Source of the DNA: Molanna angustata | Lineage: Eukaryota; Arthropoda; Insecta; Trichoptera; Molannidae | Direction of reading: 5' to 3' | Assembly: GCA_963576475.1 (NCBI GenBank) | Contig: OY754979.1 | Span: 26,578,034 to 26,642,033, forward strand | Length of the DNA: 64,000 nucleotides | Program-made: the position numbers and the translations under genes | The notes under the pieces: model-generated | What the model was told of the DNA's origin: nothing | Seen by the model: only the letters and a program-made list of their open reading frames with translations | The model's database searches: none | Part shown: in pieces, positions 43,318 through 54,914 of the stretch | How positions within the stretch are numbered: the first letter of the stretch is position 1 | Layout of the letters: each line of letters opens with the position of its first letter

Positions 43318-46300
43318 AGGTAGGTACTTAATAATTCAATTAACATTATCTTATAATAGTCACAAGTACATGAAAAGGAACAGGGTAACATTATACATTC
43401 TATGAAATATTTTGAAACACAAGCCTTAGTTACTCGATGTAAATAAAATAGTGATATGGAGATAGGTAATGATACACAAAACTTAAATAGGTAGGTACTT
43501 AATAATTCAATTAACATTATCTTATAATAGTCACAAGTACATGAAAAGGAACAGGGTAACATTATACATTCTATGAAATATTTTGAAACACAAGCCTTAG
43601 TTACTCGATGTAAATAAAATAGTGATATGGAGATAGGTAATGATACACAAAACTTAAATAGGTAGGTACTTAATTATTCAATTAACATTATCTTATAATA
43701 GTCACAAGTACATGAAAAGGAACAGGGTAACATTATACATTCTATGAAATATTTTGAAACACAAGCCTTAGTTACTCGATGTAAATAAAATAGTGATATG
43801 GAGATAGGTAATGATACACAAAACTTAAATAGGTAGGTACTTAATTATTCAATTAACATTATCTTATAATAGTCACAAGTACATGAAAAGGAACAGGATA
43901 ACATTATACATTCTATGAAATATTTTGAAACACAAGCCTTAGTTACTCGATGTAAATAAAATAGTGATATGGAGATAGGTAATGATACACAAAACTTAAA
44001 TAGGTAGGTACTTAATTATTCAATTAACATTATCTTATAATAGTCACAAGTACATGAAAAGGAACAGGATAACATTATACATTCTATGAAATATTTTGAA
44101 ACACAAGCCTTAGTTACTCGATGTAAATAAAATAGTGATATGGAGATAGGTAATGCTACACAAAACTTAAATAGGTAGGTACTTAATAATTCAATTAACA
44201 TTATCTTATAATAGTCACAAGTACATGAAAAGGAACAGGATAACATTATACATTCTATGAAATATTTTGAAACACAAGCCTTAGTTACTCGATGTAAATA
44301 AAATAGTGATATGGAGATAGGTAATGCTACACAAAACTTAAATAGGTAGGTACTTAATAATTCAATTAACATTATCTTATAATAGTCACAAGTACATGAA
44401 AAGGAACAGGATAACATTATACATTCTATGAAATATTTTGAAACACAAGCCTTAGTTACTCGATGTAAATAAAATAGTGATATGGAGATAGGTAATGCTA
44501 CACAAAACTTAAATAGGTAGGTACTTAATAATTCAATTAACATTATCTTATAATAGTCACAAGTACATGAAAAGGAACAGGATAACATTATACATTCTAT
44601 GAAATATTTTGAAACACAAGCCTTAGTTACTCGATGTAAATAAAATAGTGATATGGAGATAGGTAATGCTACACAAAACTTAAATAGGTAGGTACTTAAT
44701 AATTCAATTAACATTATCTTATAATAGTCACAAGTACATGAAAAGGAACAGGATAACATTATACATTCTATGAAATATTTTGAAACACAAGCCTTAGTTA
44801 CTCGATGTAAATAAAATAGTGATATGGAGATAGGTAATGCTACACAAAACTTAAATAGGTAGGTACTTAATAATTCAATTAACATTATCTTATAATAGTC
44901 ACAAGTACATGAAAAGGAACAGGGTAACATTATACATTCTATGAAATATTTTGAAACACAAGCCTTAGTTACTCGATGTAAATAAAATAGTGATATGGAG
45001 ATAGGTAATGATACACAAAACTTAAATAGGTAGGTACTTAATAATTCAATTAACATTATCTTATAATAGTCACAAGTACATGAAAAGGAACAGGATAACA
45101 TTATACATTCTATGAAATATTTTGAAACACAAGCCTTAGTTACTCGATGTAAATAAAATAGTGATATGGAGATAGGTAATGCTACACAAAACTTAAATAG
45201 GTAGGTACTTAATAATTCAATTAACATTATCTTATAATAGTCACAAGTACATGAAAAGGAACAGGGTAACATTATACATTCTATGAAATATTTTGAAACA
45301 CAAGCCTTAGTTACTCGATGTAAATAAAATAGTGATATGGAGATAGGTAATGCTACACAAAACTTAAATAGGTAGGTACTTAATAATTCAATTAACATTA
45401 TCTTATAATAGTCACAAGTACATGAAAAGGAACAGGGTAACATTATACATTCTATGAAATATTTTGAAACACAAGCCTTAGTTACTCGATGTAAATAAAA
45501 TAGTGATATGGAGATAGGTAATGATACACAAAACTTAAATAGGTAGGTACTTAATAATTCAATTAACATTATCTTATAATAGTCACAAGTACATGAAAAG
45601 GAACAGGGTAACATTATACATTCTATGAAATATTTTGAAACACAAGCCTTAGTTACTCGATGTAAATAAAATAGTGATATGGAGATAGGCAATGATACAC
45701 AAAACTTAAATAGGTAGGTACTTAATAATTCAATTAACATTATCTTATAATAGTCACAAGTACATGAAAAGGAACAGGATAACATTATACATTCTATGAA
45801 ATATTTTGAAACACAAGCCTTAGTTACTCGATGTAAATAAAATAGTGATATGGAGATAGGTAATGCTACACAAAACTTAAATAGGTAGGTACTTAATAAT
45901 TCAATTAACATTATCTTATAATAGTCACAAGTACATGAAAAGGAACAGGGTAACATTATACATTCTATGAAATATTTTGAAACACAAGCCTTAGTTACTC
46001 GATGTAAATAAAATAGTGATATGGAGATAGGTAATGCTACACAAAACTTAAATAGGTAGGTACTTAATAATTCAATTAACATTATCTTATAATAGTCACA
46101 AGTACATGAAAAGGAACAGGGTAACATTATACATTCTATGAAATATTTTGAAACACAAGCCTTAGTTACTCGATGTAAATAAAATAGTGATATGGAGATA
46201 GGTAATGCTACACAAAACTTAAATAGGTAGGTACTTAATAATTCAATTAACATTATCTTATAATAGTCACAAGTACATGAAAAGGAACAGGGTAACATTA

Positions 46301-47077
46301 TACATTCTATGAAATATTTTGAAACACAAGCCTTAGTTACTCGATGTAAATAAAATAGTGATATGGAGATAGGTAATGCTACACAAAACTTAAATAGGTA
46401 GGTACTTAATAATTCAATTAACATTATCTTATAATAGTCACAAGTACATGAAAAGGAACAGGGTAACATTATACATTCTATGAAATATTTTGAAACACAA
46501 GCCTTAGTTACTCGATGTAAATAAAATAGTGATATGGAGATAGGTAATGCTACACAAAACTTAAATAGGTAGGTACTTAATAATTCAATTAACATTATCT
46601 TATAATAGTCACAAGTACATGAAAAGGAACAGGGTAACATTATACATTCTATGAAATATTTTGAAACACAAGCCTTAGTTACTCGATGTAAATAAAATAG
46701 TGATATGGAGATAGGTAATGCTACACAAAACTTAAATAGGTAGGTACTTAATAATTCAATTAACATTATCTTATAATAGTCACAAGTACATGAAAAGGAA
46801 CAGGGTAACATTATACATTCTATGAAATATTTTGAAACACAAGCCTTAGTTACTCGATGTAAATAAAATAGTGATATGGAGATAGGTAATGCTACACAAA
46901 ACTTAAATAGGTAGGTACTTAATAATTCAATTAACATTATCTTATAATAGTCACAAGTACATGAAAAGGAACAGGGTAACATTATACATTCTATGAAATA
47001 TTTTGAAACACAAGCCTTAGTTACTCGATGTAAATAAAATAGTGATATGGAGATAGGTAATGATACACAAAACTTAA
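43318..47077 (-). repeat. 171-bp satellite, 22 tandem copies
   Basis: Units start AGGTAGGTACTTAATAATTC and end GATACACAAAACTTAAAT. Period 171 was checked at 43318, 43489 and 43660. Only a few positions vary (acaggGt/acaggAt, aatgAtac/aatgCtac, AATaATT/AATtATT), and variants occur in runs of neighbours. 171 is divisible by three and one minus-strand frame lacks stops, giving spurious frames of 116 and 1022 codons. Confidence 0.97.
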
Positions 47078-47220
47078 AATTCAAGCGGTGTCCCTAATTG
47101 TTATTCCAACAGAATTTTGGGAATATATTATGAATACATATAGTGAATATTGAGAGCCAATCGTTGCTTGTTGCCGTAGGTATGCAAAAAAATATAAATA
47201 ATATCAAAATTACCATTAAA

Positions 47221-48135
47221 ACAAGTGGGTTGTGGCCAACTTTATCATCATCGAGTCACTCCACATAGTATTAAAATATTTCTAACGAAAATTTTCATCG
47301 AAAATGAGTTTGTTAAGTTATTTTATGAACTCCGTGTAGAACTAAAGTAGAGAACGAATGGCTAGAACAAGTAGAGGAATATTTATACTTGGGGAGTATG
47401 TTTGAACGGAATGGAAGACCTGATAAAGACATTGAAAGAAGAGTTATGGCAGGTAACAGGATAAACGGAGCTCTCAGACCAGTAATGTCCGATCCAAGCA
47501 TCTCAAAGGAAGCCAAAATTGCCGTACATAATGCAATTGTAGTGCCCACTTTGATGTATGCCAGTGAAACATGGACGTGGCAAAAGACGCATGAAAGTAG
47601 AATAAATGCTGTGAAATGAGATCGCTAAGAAAAGTATGTAATAGAACGATATATGATAGAATAAAAAATGCAAGATGAAGAAGAGTATTATAAATAAAAT
47701 GAAAGTGAATTCCTTGAGGTGGTTTGGACATATTGAAAGAATAAATGATGAATGACTGACCAAAAAAATATACGTGGAAGTAAGAGATGGAGTGAATAGT
47801 AGGGGCCGCCCCAGAAAGGGATGACATGACCATGTGAATGATATTTTGAAAGAAGGAAATATAAGAAGCTTGAATAATCGACGAGTATGTATGAGACGAT
47901 GCATGGATGTAAAGGAAGCTAGGAATGTATGCAAAAATAGAGGAGTATGGCGCTCGGTTCTCTCTGCTTACCCCGTAAGGGATATGGCGTGATGGTATGT
48001 ATGTATGTATGTATATGTATTTTATGAAACCTTGATAATTCTTCAGTGCCATTTTATGAAAGTTTAAAAAAAAATGAGAAGCACTCATCAGATATCTTTC
48101 ATAATCTTATGGGGTCTAAGCGAGTATTAGATATA

Positions 48136-48145
<10 letters not shown>
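47221..48145 (+). repeat. Dispersed repeat G, copy split by an RTE insertion
   Basis: Left part 47221-47329 (ACAAGTGGGTTGTGGCCAAC ... AGTCACTCCACATAGTATTA). Right part 48018-48145 (CCTTGATAATTCTTCAGTGC ... ATGGGGTCTAAGCGAGTATT). The break carries an RTE fragment with an 11-bp duplication. Confidence 0.75.
47319..48028 (+). pseudogene. RTE-clade LINE 3' fragment with (GTAT)n tail and 11-bp target duplication
   Basis: The body 47330-48017 is flanked by TATTTTATGAA at 47319-47329 and 48018-48028. It reads EYLYLGSMFERNGRPDKDIE, 'RVMAGNRINGALRPVMSDPS' and MYASETWTWQKTHESRINAV, then a degraded tail with several stops, ending TGGCGTGATGGTATGTATGT. This is a common insect RTE-type C-terminal region. 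It is 5'-truncated with inactivating frameshifts. The copies at 49536 and 54842 share the same tail. Confidence 0.9.
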
Positions 48146-48178
<33 letters not shown>

Positions 48179-48227
48179 ATTAATAAATAAATAAATAAAT
48201 AAATATATAAATATATAAGTAAAAAAA

Positions 48228-48274
<47 letters not shown>

Positions 48275-48330
48275 ATATATAAATATATAATTAAAAAAAT
48301 ATATAAATAAATAAATAAAAAAATATAAAG
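48137..48330 (+). repeat. (AAAT)n microsatellite, interrupted
   Basis: Long imperfect run of AAAT units with ATATATAA interruptions. It adjoins the right end of repeat G. Confidence 0.9.
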
Positions 48331-48429
48331 TTATTTATGAAGACTTAAAACTGGTTTTTATTTACTTATGCTTAACCCAATAAAAAGTTTCCATATTCTT
48401 GAAACTAATGAAGTAATGATGCTTATCGC

Positions 48430-48500
48430 CTCATAGATCCAGACTGAAAACACAATTAAAAACTGTGTCTCCTCCGGAAATCGAACCCAGAAATTGTGTC
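48430..48500 (-). mobile_element. tRNA-derived SINE remnant, copy 1
   Basis: Shares GATCCAGACTGAAAACACAA + TTAAAAACTGTGT with 52862-52922, followed by a tRNA T-arm-like segment (CGGAAATCGAACCC, a decayed B box on the minus strand). Confidence 0.55.
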
Positions 48501-48639
48501 CCATGAGTCAGATATCCAACCATGTTTCGTTTGTCTCTGTGATTATTTGAATATTTGTGTATCAAATAAAATAAAAATAAAAACATTTTTCAAGAAACCA
48601 ATTATCCTATGTCCTATGCGATCCAAAATTGCCAGCAAA

Positions 48640-48935
48640 GTTGAAAGGAAAAGTCGGGTACTCCTCTTTGGCTCCAAATAGTGGACGATGTACAACTCCT
48701 ACGGAGTGTCCTTACGGGACAGAATAAAAAGTTCACGCCTTCGTGGAAGCCTAGGCGTTAGCGATATGCATAGTAAGATATGTAGAAGAAAAGCAGTTGA
48801 GGTGGTACGAGCACATTCAACGCAGACAGCCAGATCTCCAAACATCTCCATGGAGCTTCCTCGACATTCAGAGGAAGACCAAAGAAATCCTGGATCGTGC
48901 AAAGACGAAACCAATTGCAGAGACATGAACTAGGC
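48640..48935 (+). pseudogene. LINE (RTE-like) C-terminal fragment
   Basis: Pieces in shifted frames read 'GVSLRDRIKSSRLRGSLGVS' and 'QLRWYEHIQRRQPDLQTSPW', an 'R.RN..IR..LGV...KI....LRW.GH+.RR' pattern typical of RTE-type LINE tails. It is short and degenerate; clade is approximate. Confidence 0.6.
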
Positions 48936-49535
48936 GACATAATACAGGACAGACTGAAGGACGAGGAGAGCTGACCCCAACAGTCGGCAAAGTCAAAGAG
49001 TTGGGATATAACCAGGGAGAAAAAAGCAATAGTGTTTTTGATGTATTGCGACGAATGAGTGTCGTGTAGTCGGTATCCATACTCTACAAAAATGTATTCC
49101 TCAATTTTTCAAACATAAATATTATTCGTCATAAATAATATTACCAATATATAAATAAGTACGTTGTATGTACATGTATCTTTAGATTAATGTATTAGTT
49201 ATTACATATGTAAGCAAGGAATGTGTACAGATAAATCACACACATACACTCGCAAGATCTGTAATATATTTGAAACGAAACGTGAAATGGGTTTTCTATA
49301 TCGGCTCAAAATGTGAATAGCACGCTTAGTCTTTGATAAGAAAATCAGAAATCAATATTGCGAAAGCGAGGTGAGATATATTTCTATATCGAGAGAATAT
49401 TATGTATTATCTCCCGACCCCATCTGTTGCATCCAATATCAACCCTCTTCTGCAGATGTAAACAGTTAATAACAATCAAATCTCATAAATTGGAGAAGCC
49501 AGGCGACAAATTTTAAAGAGAGTAATTTCACATCC
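48936..49535. other. No recognised gene
   Basis: AT-rich sequence, no motif recognised. Confidence 0.4.
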
Positions 49536-50215
49536 TACATACATACATACCATCACGCCATGTCCCTCAAAGGGAAAGCAGTGAGAACCGAACCCCGCAT
49601 ACTTCTATCTTAACACATTCATTGGCACATCAACATTCATCAATCGTCTCATACCTGTTCGTCTGTAGTTCACACTTGTTACATTTCTGTCTTTCAGAAT
49701 ATCGTTCACATGGTCGTGCCATCCTTTTCTTGGGTGCCCCCGACCGTTACTGTCAGCTTTGTAGATTTTCTTCATCAGGCGTTCTTCATTAATTCTTCTT
49801 AAGTGGCCAAACTATCTCAATATGTTAATTTTCATTCTTTTATTTGCATTTTTCTTCAACTTACCTTATTTCTTTGTATCCTCATTTCTTACCCTGTCAA
49901 ACATCAACTTACCTACAAATATTACAAATTCTTCGTACCTATCTCATTTCAATTGTTTTCGTGCGACTTCTGCCATGTCCAGGTTTCACTTTCATATGTC
50001 AAGGTCAAATTTGTCACCTCGATTGCGTTATAAATGGCAACTTTGGCATCCTTTGATATGTTACTATCATTCATAGCTGGTCTAAGTGCTCCGTTTACTC
50101 TGTTTCCTGCCGTAGCTCGTCTTTCGATCAGGCCGTCCATTCTGTTGAAACATCCTTCCCAGATAGATGTACTCGTCAACTTGCTAGAGCCATTCGTTCT
50201 CTATTGTTATTTTAC
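49536..50215 (-). pseudogene. RTE-clade LINE 3' fragment, (GTAT)n-tail family
   Basis: The + strand starts CATACATACATACCATCACG, the complement of the tail at 47985-48015. The minus-strand ORF reads WEGCFNRMDGLIERRATAGN, RVNGALRPAMNDSNISKDAK and TYESETWTWQKSHE, then is broken. Same family as 47319-48028. Confidence 0.85.
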
Positions 50216-50859
50216 AGGCTTTTCTGCTTTCATCATTTTCAAAGACCACTTATTGGCTAGCATTCATCCTTAATTTAGAAATAAATAAAAAAAGCCATAT
50301 TTGTGTATTGTTTTGATATTTTTCCAAATAAAGTTTTTCTTTTCGTAATTATTTATCGCGTAATCTTGCTTTTTGAGACTGGAAACGCTGATTAGTTGAA
50401 AAAATGCTATTTGACAATGGCCTCACCACTTGGACATTTCTTGATAATAATTAGTTTCTGAGATATTATTCTTCCGTAATAAGTACACTCACCCCTTACA
50501 TCTTAAGACTTTATTTAAGAACAGAATAACATACTCTGATAATTTCTTAGACAACCATTTTTGGCTTATTATTAGACACTCGAAAATCATCCTTATATCC
50601 GTATGCCTTTTTTCATCCATTGAAAAAAATACAAAAACGGTTACATACCTTATTACTAATTTCAATAGAAATATCGATATAATATCAAATCTCATGTTCA
50701 TATCACTTATAGTTTCCGAGATATATGTTTATTCTATAAAAACTTTCAACACTATTTTCCACCTCCTTAGGGGCGGAATTTACAGAAATCCTTCCTTCGT
50801 GGAAGGTTTACTTAGTAAAACTATTTCCAAATGTCACTTCTACACGATTATCTTAGAAA
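50216..50859. other. No gene; short duplicated LINE 3'-end sequence
   Basis: GAAAATCATCCTTATATCCG (~50580) resembles GAAAATCATTCCTATTTCCA (~50895), so a second, shorter 3' end of the next LINE family may lie here. No ORF is recognised. Confidence 0.35.
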
Positions 50860-51262
50860 ACATTTTTTTGGGAAATGGATATTAATAGACATTTGAAAAT
50901 CATTCCTATTTCCATACGTCCTTTTTCATCCCTGCTGGAGATAGGCCTCTTCCATTTCCTTACATCTTTGTTTATTTGAAAGCATCTGCAACCATTTTCT
51001 ACCCGCCGTCCTGACAATATCATCGACCCATATTTTTTGGGGCCCGCCGATGCCTCTTCTACATATTTGCCCATGGTCTTCATTTAAGGATTTTTGGGGC
51101 CCAGCGCTCACCAACTTGTCTTGCGACATGCCCTGTCCACTGCCATTTGAACTTCGCTATGCGATCTACGACGTCCGTTACTCGGGTCCGATGCCTTATT
51201 TCTTCATTTCGGATTCTGCTTCTCAAAGTTACTCCGAGCATGGACCTTTCCATGGAATATCT
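50860..51262 (-). pseudogene. LINE (RTE-like) C-terminal fragment
   Basis: The minus strand reads RNEEIRHRTRVTDVVDRIAK, FKWQWTGHVARQ, GGPQKIWVDDIVRTAGRKWL and KEMEEAYLQQG followed by a stop. This is the 'RT.V.D...RI....W.WAGH+AR ... R...RW.DD' tail of RTE-type LINEs. One or two frameshifts lie near 51080-51130. Confidence 0.75.
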
Positions 51263-51361
51263 ACATATATTACTAAATAGTTTAACTGTTGAAATTGACG
51301 TTTTCTTTTCAAAATCACTGTATCTGGCCTAAAGCTTTTGTGAGATACTTACTTACTTTAC

Positions 51362-51650
51362 GGGTCCGGACCTAATAGGCGGCGACGTACATTGCCTTGA
51401 CGTTCACTGTTTTTAAGTCGTCTGTGCTGCATGTCGTCTTCATGTGTGGGCATATTAGTAGATGGGCGTCATCCTGTTCCTCTCCGAAGTCGCAGCATGT
51501 ATAAAAAATCCCCAGCTCTGTTGGTTTCTTTTACAACTGATCACCCCCACTCTCAGTCTGTTAAGGGTCCTCCATGTTGGAAAGTCCAAACCAAACGCGG
51601 TGATGGTCAAAGATGGTGTCATCCAGAGACTGCTGTCGAGTACAAATATA
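51362..51650 (-). pseudogene. Non-LTR retrotransposon ORF2 terminal fragment
   Basis: The minus strand reads PTWRTLNRLRVGVISCKRN, then, after a frameshift, CDFGEEQDDAHLLICPHMKT and TCSTDDLKTVNVKAMYVAAY to a stop. The 'LNRLR.G...CK....WG' and 'C.CG..Q...HLL.CP' pattern is the ordinary end of several insect LINE clades. Only about 100 codons remain. Confidence 0.7.
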
Positions 51651-51724
51651 ATTATATTGATTTACAAATATAATTTTGTTTTATTAAAAAAATTTTTGCA
51701 AACTTTGTGGAACTCCATATTAAA

Positions 51725-51943
51725 AGCAAAATATTTTAGTAATTTTTACTAAAACATGAAAAACAAAAAACTTTGTATTCACGTTTATTTTTCGTTAAAA
51801 CGTTTTCAGATTTTTCAATCCATCTTCAGTAACAGTTCAGATAGAAAAATCCGAAAATGTTTAAACGAAAAATAAATGTGAAGTGAATTATTCAAAGTTT
51901 TTTGCTGTTCATGTTTTAGTAAAAATTACTAAAATATTTTGCT
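51725..51943. mobile_element. Foldback MITE (~219 bp)
   Basis: Near-complete inverted repeat. AGCAAAATATTTTAGTAATT at the left is complementary to 'AATTACTAAAATATTTTGCT' at the right. Pairing continues imperfectly through ACGAAAAATAAA blocks to a centre near TTCAGTAACAGTTCAGAT. No coding capacity. Target duplication not resolved. Confidence 0.8.
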
Positions 51944-52861
51944 ATAATTTCGTCATACATTGTATTGTGGTTTAATGGAAGGAATCGCCTACTGGCAATT
52001 TATACAAAATACCAAAAAATAAATAAATAAAGTTATAATGATGATGTGGAGATCTAGCAATTCCATTATTCGAGAGGCTGTTATGTGGCTTGATTCTCTA
52101 ATTCACAGAAGATGTTCATCAATTTTGCAGTGACTGAAGCGATTTCAATAGATATGTTTAATTTAATGTTTGCATTAGTTTAATTTAAAGTTATTACGGT
52201 TAAAATGTTTACAAGTTATTATGGTTGTATACTTTTATATTTATTTGTTTATCATCTTTTGTATTTACAAATTGATATGTTTTTCTTTTCTTTTTTTTTA
52301 TCTTTTGTTTGTTCTTTGTGCTTATTTTTTTCTCTAATATTCTTTTCTATCTGCATGCATACCAAATTTTTAAATGATGTACATATATATGATATAGTTT
52401 GTGTTGCATTGCAACCCCCTGCTCACGAACTGAAATTAAATCTTATTTTTATTATTATTAAAAATGAATTGCTGTACGATAAAGGAAACATAATAATGGT
52501 TTCAAATATCTCCCAAAGTTAGCATCTAAAATACGTATTTGGGATCGGTAAATGTGACGCTAGGTACCGAAATTATAGCAACATTGAAACATAATCTGTC
52601 AGGGTTGGAAGAGCGAATTCTATATAACACAACGTATAATAGATGGAGTATTCTGGGAAATGGTCGCCTGTAGGGATCGGGGATTACCCTTTTATACTTA
52701 CCTACATATTCCATTATTATTATTTTACTTTTGTAAAAATAATTGTACATGTGCCCTCCCCCCTTTTAATTATTTTTTCTTTATTTTAGCCTCTCGGGCA
52801 ACTAACAAGCGCTATGTCACTCAATAACAAGTTGCCACATTCTGGAGTCGTCTCACAGATC
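51944..52861. other. No recognised gene
   Basis: AT-rich. A 105-codon hydrophobic frame at 52205-52522 reflects T-rich composition and has no recognised motif. Confidence 0.4.
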
Positions 52862-52922
52862 CAGACTGAAAACACAATTAAAAACTGTGTTTCCACCGGG
52901 AATCGAACCCGGTGGAGACACA
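52862..52922 (-). mobile_element. tRNA-derived SINE remnant, copy 2, with intact B box
   Basis: On the minus strand GGGTTCGATTCCCGGTGG contains a perfect Pol III B box (GGTTCGATTCC), followed by AACACAGTTTTTAATTGTG and the segment shared with 48430-48500. The A-box half is missing; the MITE at 52926 begins immediately beside it. Confidence 0.6.
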
Positions 52923-52925
52923 GTA

Positions 52926-53301
52926 CCCCCTATTCAGTAACTATTGTAACTAAAATAGGAACGTTCTAAAATTGTAGATTTTAGATTTACGGTCTTATTT
53001 CAGCGTTATAAAATATCAAATTTGACTTAATGGAATAGGAACGTACCTATTTTGGTTGGAACGTTCTTAAAAAGTTACTGAATCAGACGTATTATGAAAA
53101 TTATGAAATTTTCATCATTTTCATAATTATTCAAAATACGTCTAATTTAGTTACTTTTTAGAACCTTCCGGCCAATATAGGTACGTTCCTATTCTATTTA
53201 GTCCAAGTTGATATTTTATAACGCTGAAATAAGACCATAAATCTAAAATCTACAATTTTAGAACGTTTCTATTATAGTTACAATAGTTACTGAATAGGGG
53301 G
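52926..53301. mobile_element. 376-bp foldback MITE with TA target duplication
   Basis: Two ~185-bp arms pair over almost the whole length, starting CCCCCTATTCAGTAACTATT and ending with its complement. TA flanks both ends (52924-52925 and 53302-53303). TA duplication and non-coding foldback structure suggest a Tc1/mariner-type MITE. Confidence 0.88.
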
Positions 53302-53316
53302 TAGTCTTATGTTAAA

Positions 53317-53457
53317 ACACAATATATAACGCAACTCGCTCACACGAGTCGTAATGGTTGCGTACTAACCAATTTTAGTAAGATACACAATTTTTTTTGC
53401 TAGTTCAGTATGCAATTATCTCGACTCGCGTGAGCGAGTTGCATTATAATATTGTGT
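53317..53457. mobile_element. Small hairpin MITE M, copy 1 (~141 bp)
   Basis: The left end contains 'GCAACTCGCTCACACGAGTC', and the right end ACTCGCGTGAGCGAGTTGC with outer ACACAATAT / ATATTGTGT. The centre CCAATTTTAGTAAGATACAC is shared with copy 2 at 54465-54604. Confidence 0.85.
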
Positions 53458-53814
53458 TGTACTATTGATATTGCGTATTCAGAATTTTTACAATCTTTAA
53501 AGTCTCTCTTTATATTCATATATTGAACAGCAAAATACATCAACAGATCCAGACTCATTACCAATATACATTAATATACATTATTTGTAATTTTTTGTAT
53601 CAATACTTATTATCCTATTGAATAATGCATGGAGTTTTCACTGGTCCACTAATAAAGCAATGTACATTGTCTGTTTTATAAATTGTGTAGACTGCATAAC
53701 TCTCTAACGACCAATGAAAATAAAAAATTAAAATTAAATTAAATAAATCACAGAATGTTATGGTGTTAGTTGCTATCATGAAAAGTTAATATGGTAAGAA
53801 AGGCTAATATTTAA
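53458..53814. other. No recognised gene
   Basis: AT-rich sequence, no motif recognised. Confidence 0.4.
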
Positions 53815-53960
53815 ATATTATTATGTTTGATGTTATGTTTTGTTTGAAGGATTTCAATGAGCTTTTAAAAATATCTACACCAACGTGTTGTGAGCATAGT
53901 GAATTATATTGTCGACAAATTCGACCTACTGCTTGCACCTGAACGTCATCTGAACGGCAG
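53815..53960 (-). pseudogene. Non-LTR retrotransposon 3' fragment (same family as 22241-22735)
   Basis: TATCTACACCAAC..GTGTTG and GTGAGCATAGTGAATTATAT match 22465-22510 closely. The minus strand gives the same 'NSLCSQH..GVDI' C-terminal peptide. Only the last ~45 codons are left. Confidence 0.7.
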
Positions 53961-54464
53961 CTTTAAGCAGACCTGTTGCTATTTTATTTTGAGAATTATG
54001 TTACCTTGCACTTTAATATACGCGATGTTATGTGTGTTGATTAATTCAATAATTAAAATATACAACAAAGTTAGCAACTTTACATAATATTTAATGATTC
54101 TACATTTAGGATAATACAACACGGAAGGCTATGTGTTACGTATAATTAATCCCAGATTAACTAAAATCCTTTGAATATATTATGTTTATATTTAACACAG
54201 GACCGGTTAAATATATACTTGCGCCCATTTATATTTTTTTAATTGTTTATAGACCATACGAGACAACTCTCACATTTTGTAATACATTGTCTACGTAATC
54301 TATGTAGGTATAAAGGAACGCCACACACTCTCGGAATGGACACAGAATTTACGAAATAATTCCCTAACGACGTCCCTGGATTTATTTAGATTTGTTCCGT
54401 CTTCAATTTCCAATACATCGGCTAAGCATATATTGAGTATGAAATAATATTTCGCAATATTTCA
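53961..54464. other. No recognised gene
   Basis: Nothing recognised. Confidence 0.4.
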
Positions 54465-54604
54465 ACATATTATTTATGCAACTCGCTCACACGAGTTGTA
54501 ATAGTTGCGTACTTACCAATTTTAGTAAGATACACTATTTTTTTGTTAGGTTAGTATGCAATTATCTCGACTCGCGTGAGCGAGTTGCATAATAATAATG
54601 TGTT
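54465..54604. mobile_element. Small hairpin MITE M, copy 2 (~140 bp)
   Basis: Same termini and centre as 53317-53457, with a few substitutions (ACGAGTTGTAATAGTTGCGT against ACGAGTCGTAATGGTTGCGT). Beyond the right end both copies share 'ATTGATATTGCGTATTC', so the mobile unit may extend further right than the inverted repeats. Confidence 0.85.
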
Positions 54605-54841
54605 GTAATATTGATATTGCGTATTCGAACGAGAGTGACTGCAATACAACTAATCATTGATGGCGCTAACGTGTCTCACACATAAAATATTTGCGTTTGA
54701 AGCCTACCTACTGCGCATGCTCGAATCGAATGAGAATGTTAGAAGGACAGTGCTAAACAACTTCCAGTAACTCGTTTTTTTAAAAACTTTCAATGCGATA
54801 ATTTGTGCTATTGGGTGCCTGTTAATGAAAATCCAATATGT

Positions 54842-54900
54842 CCAATATACATACATACCATCATGCCATGTCCCTTACGGGGTAAGCAGAGGTAACCAAA
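54842..54900 (-). mobile_element. RTE-clade LINE, extreme 3' end only
   Basis: CATACATACCATCATGCCAT and CCCTTACGGGGTAAGCAGAG match the complement of the tail of the copies at 47985 and 49540. It is about 60 bp, a severely 5'-truncated insertion. Confidence 0.75.
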
Positions 54901-54914
54901 TGTTCTCCGATATC

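Noticed and set aside
44016..47084. 1022-codon minus-strand open reading frame
   Set aside because: It is the 171-bp satellite read in a stop-free frame (period divisible by three). The peptide repeats every 57 residues with no domain, so it is not a gene. The 116-codon frame at 43212-43562 is the same artefact.
52205..52522. 105-codon membrane-like protein
   Set aside because: Hydrophobicity comes from a T-rich stretch (Phe/Leu/Ser codons); no other evidence of coding.
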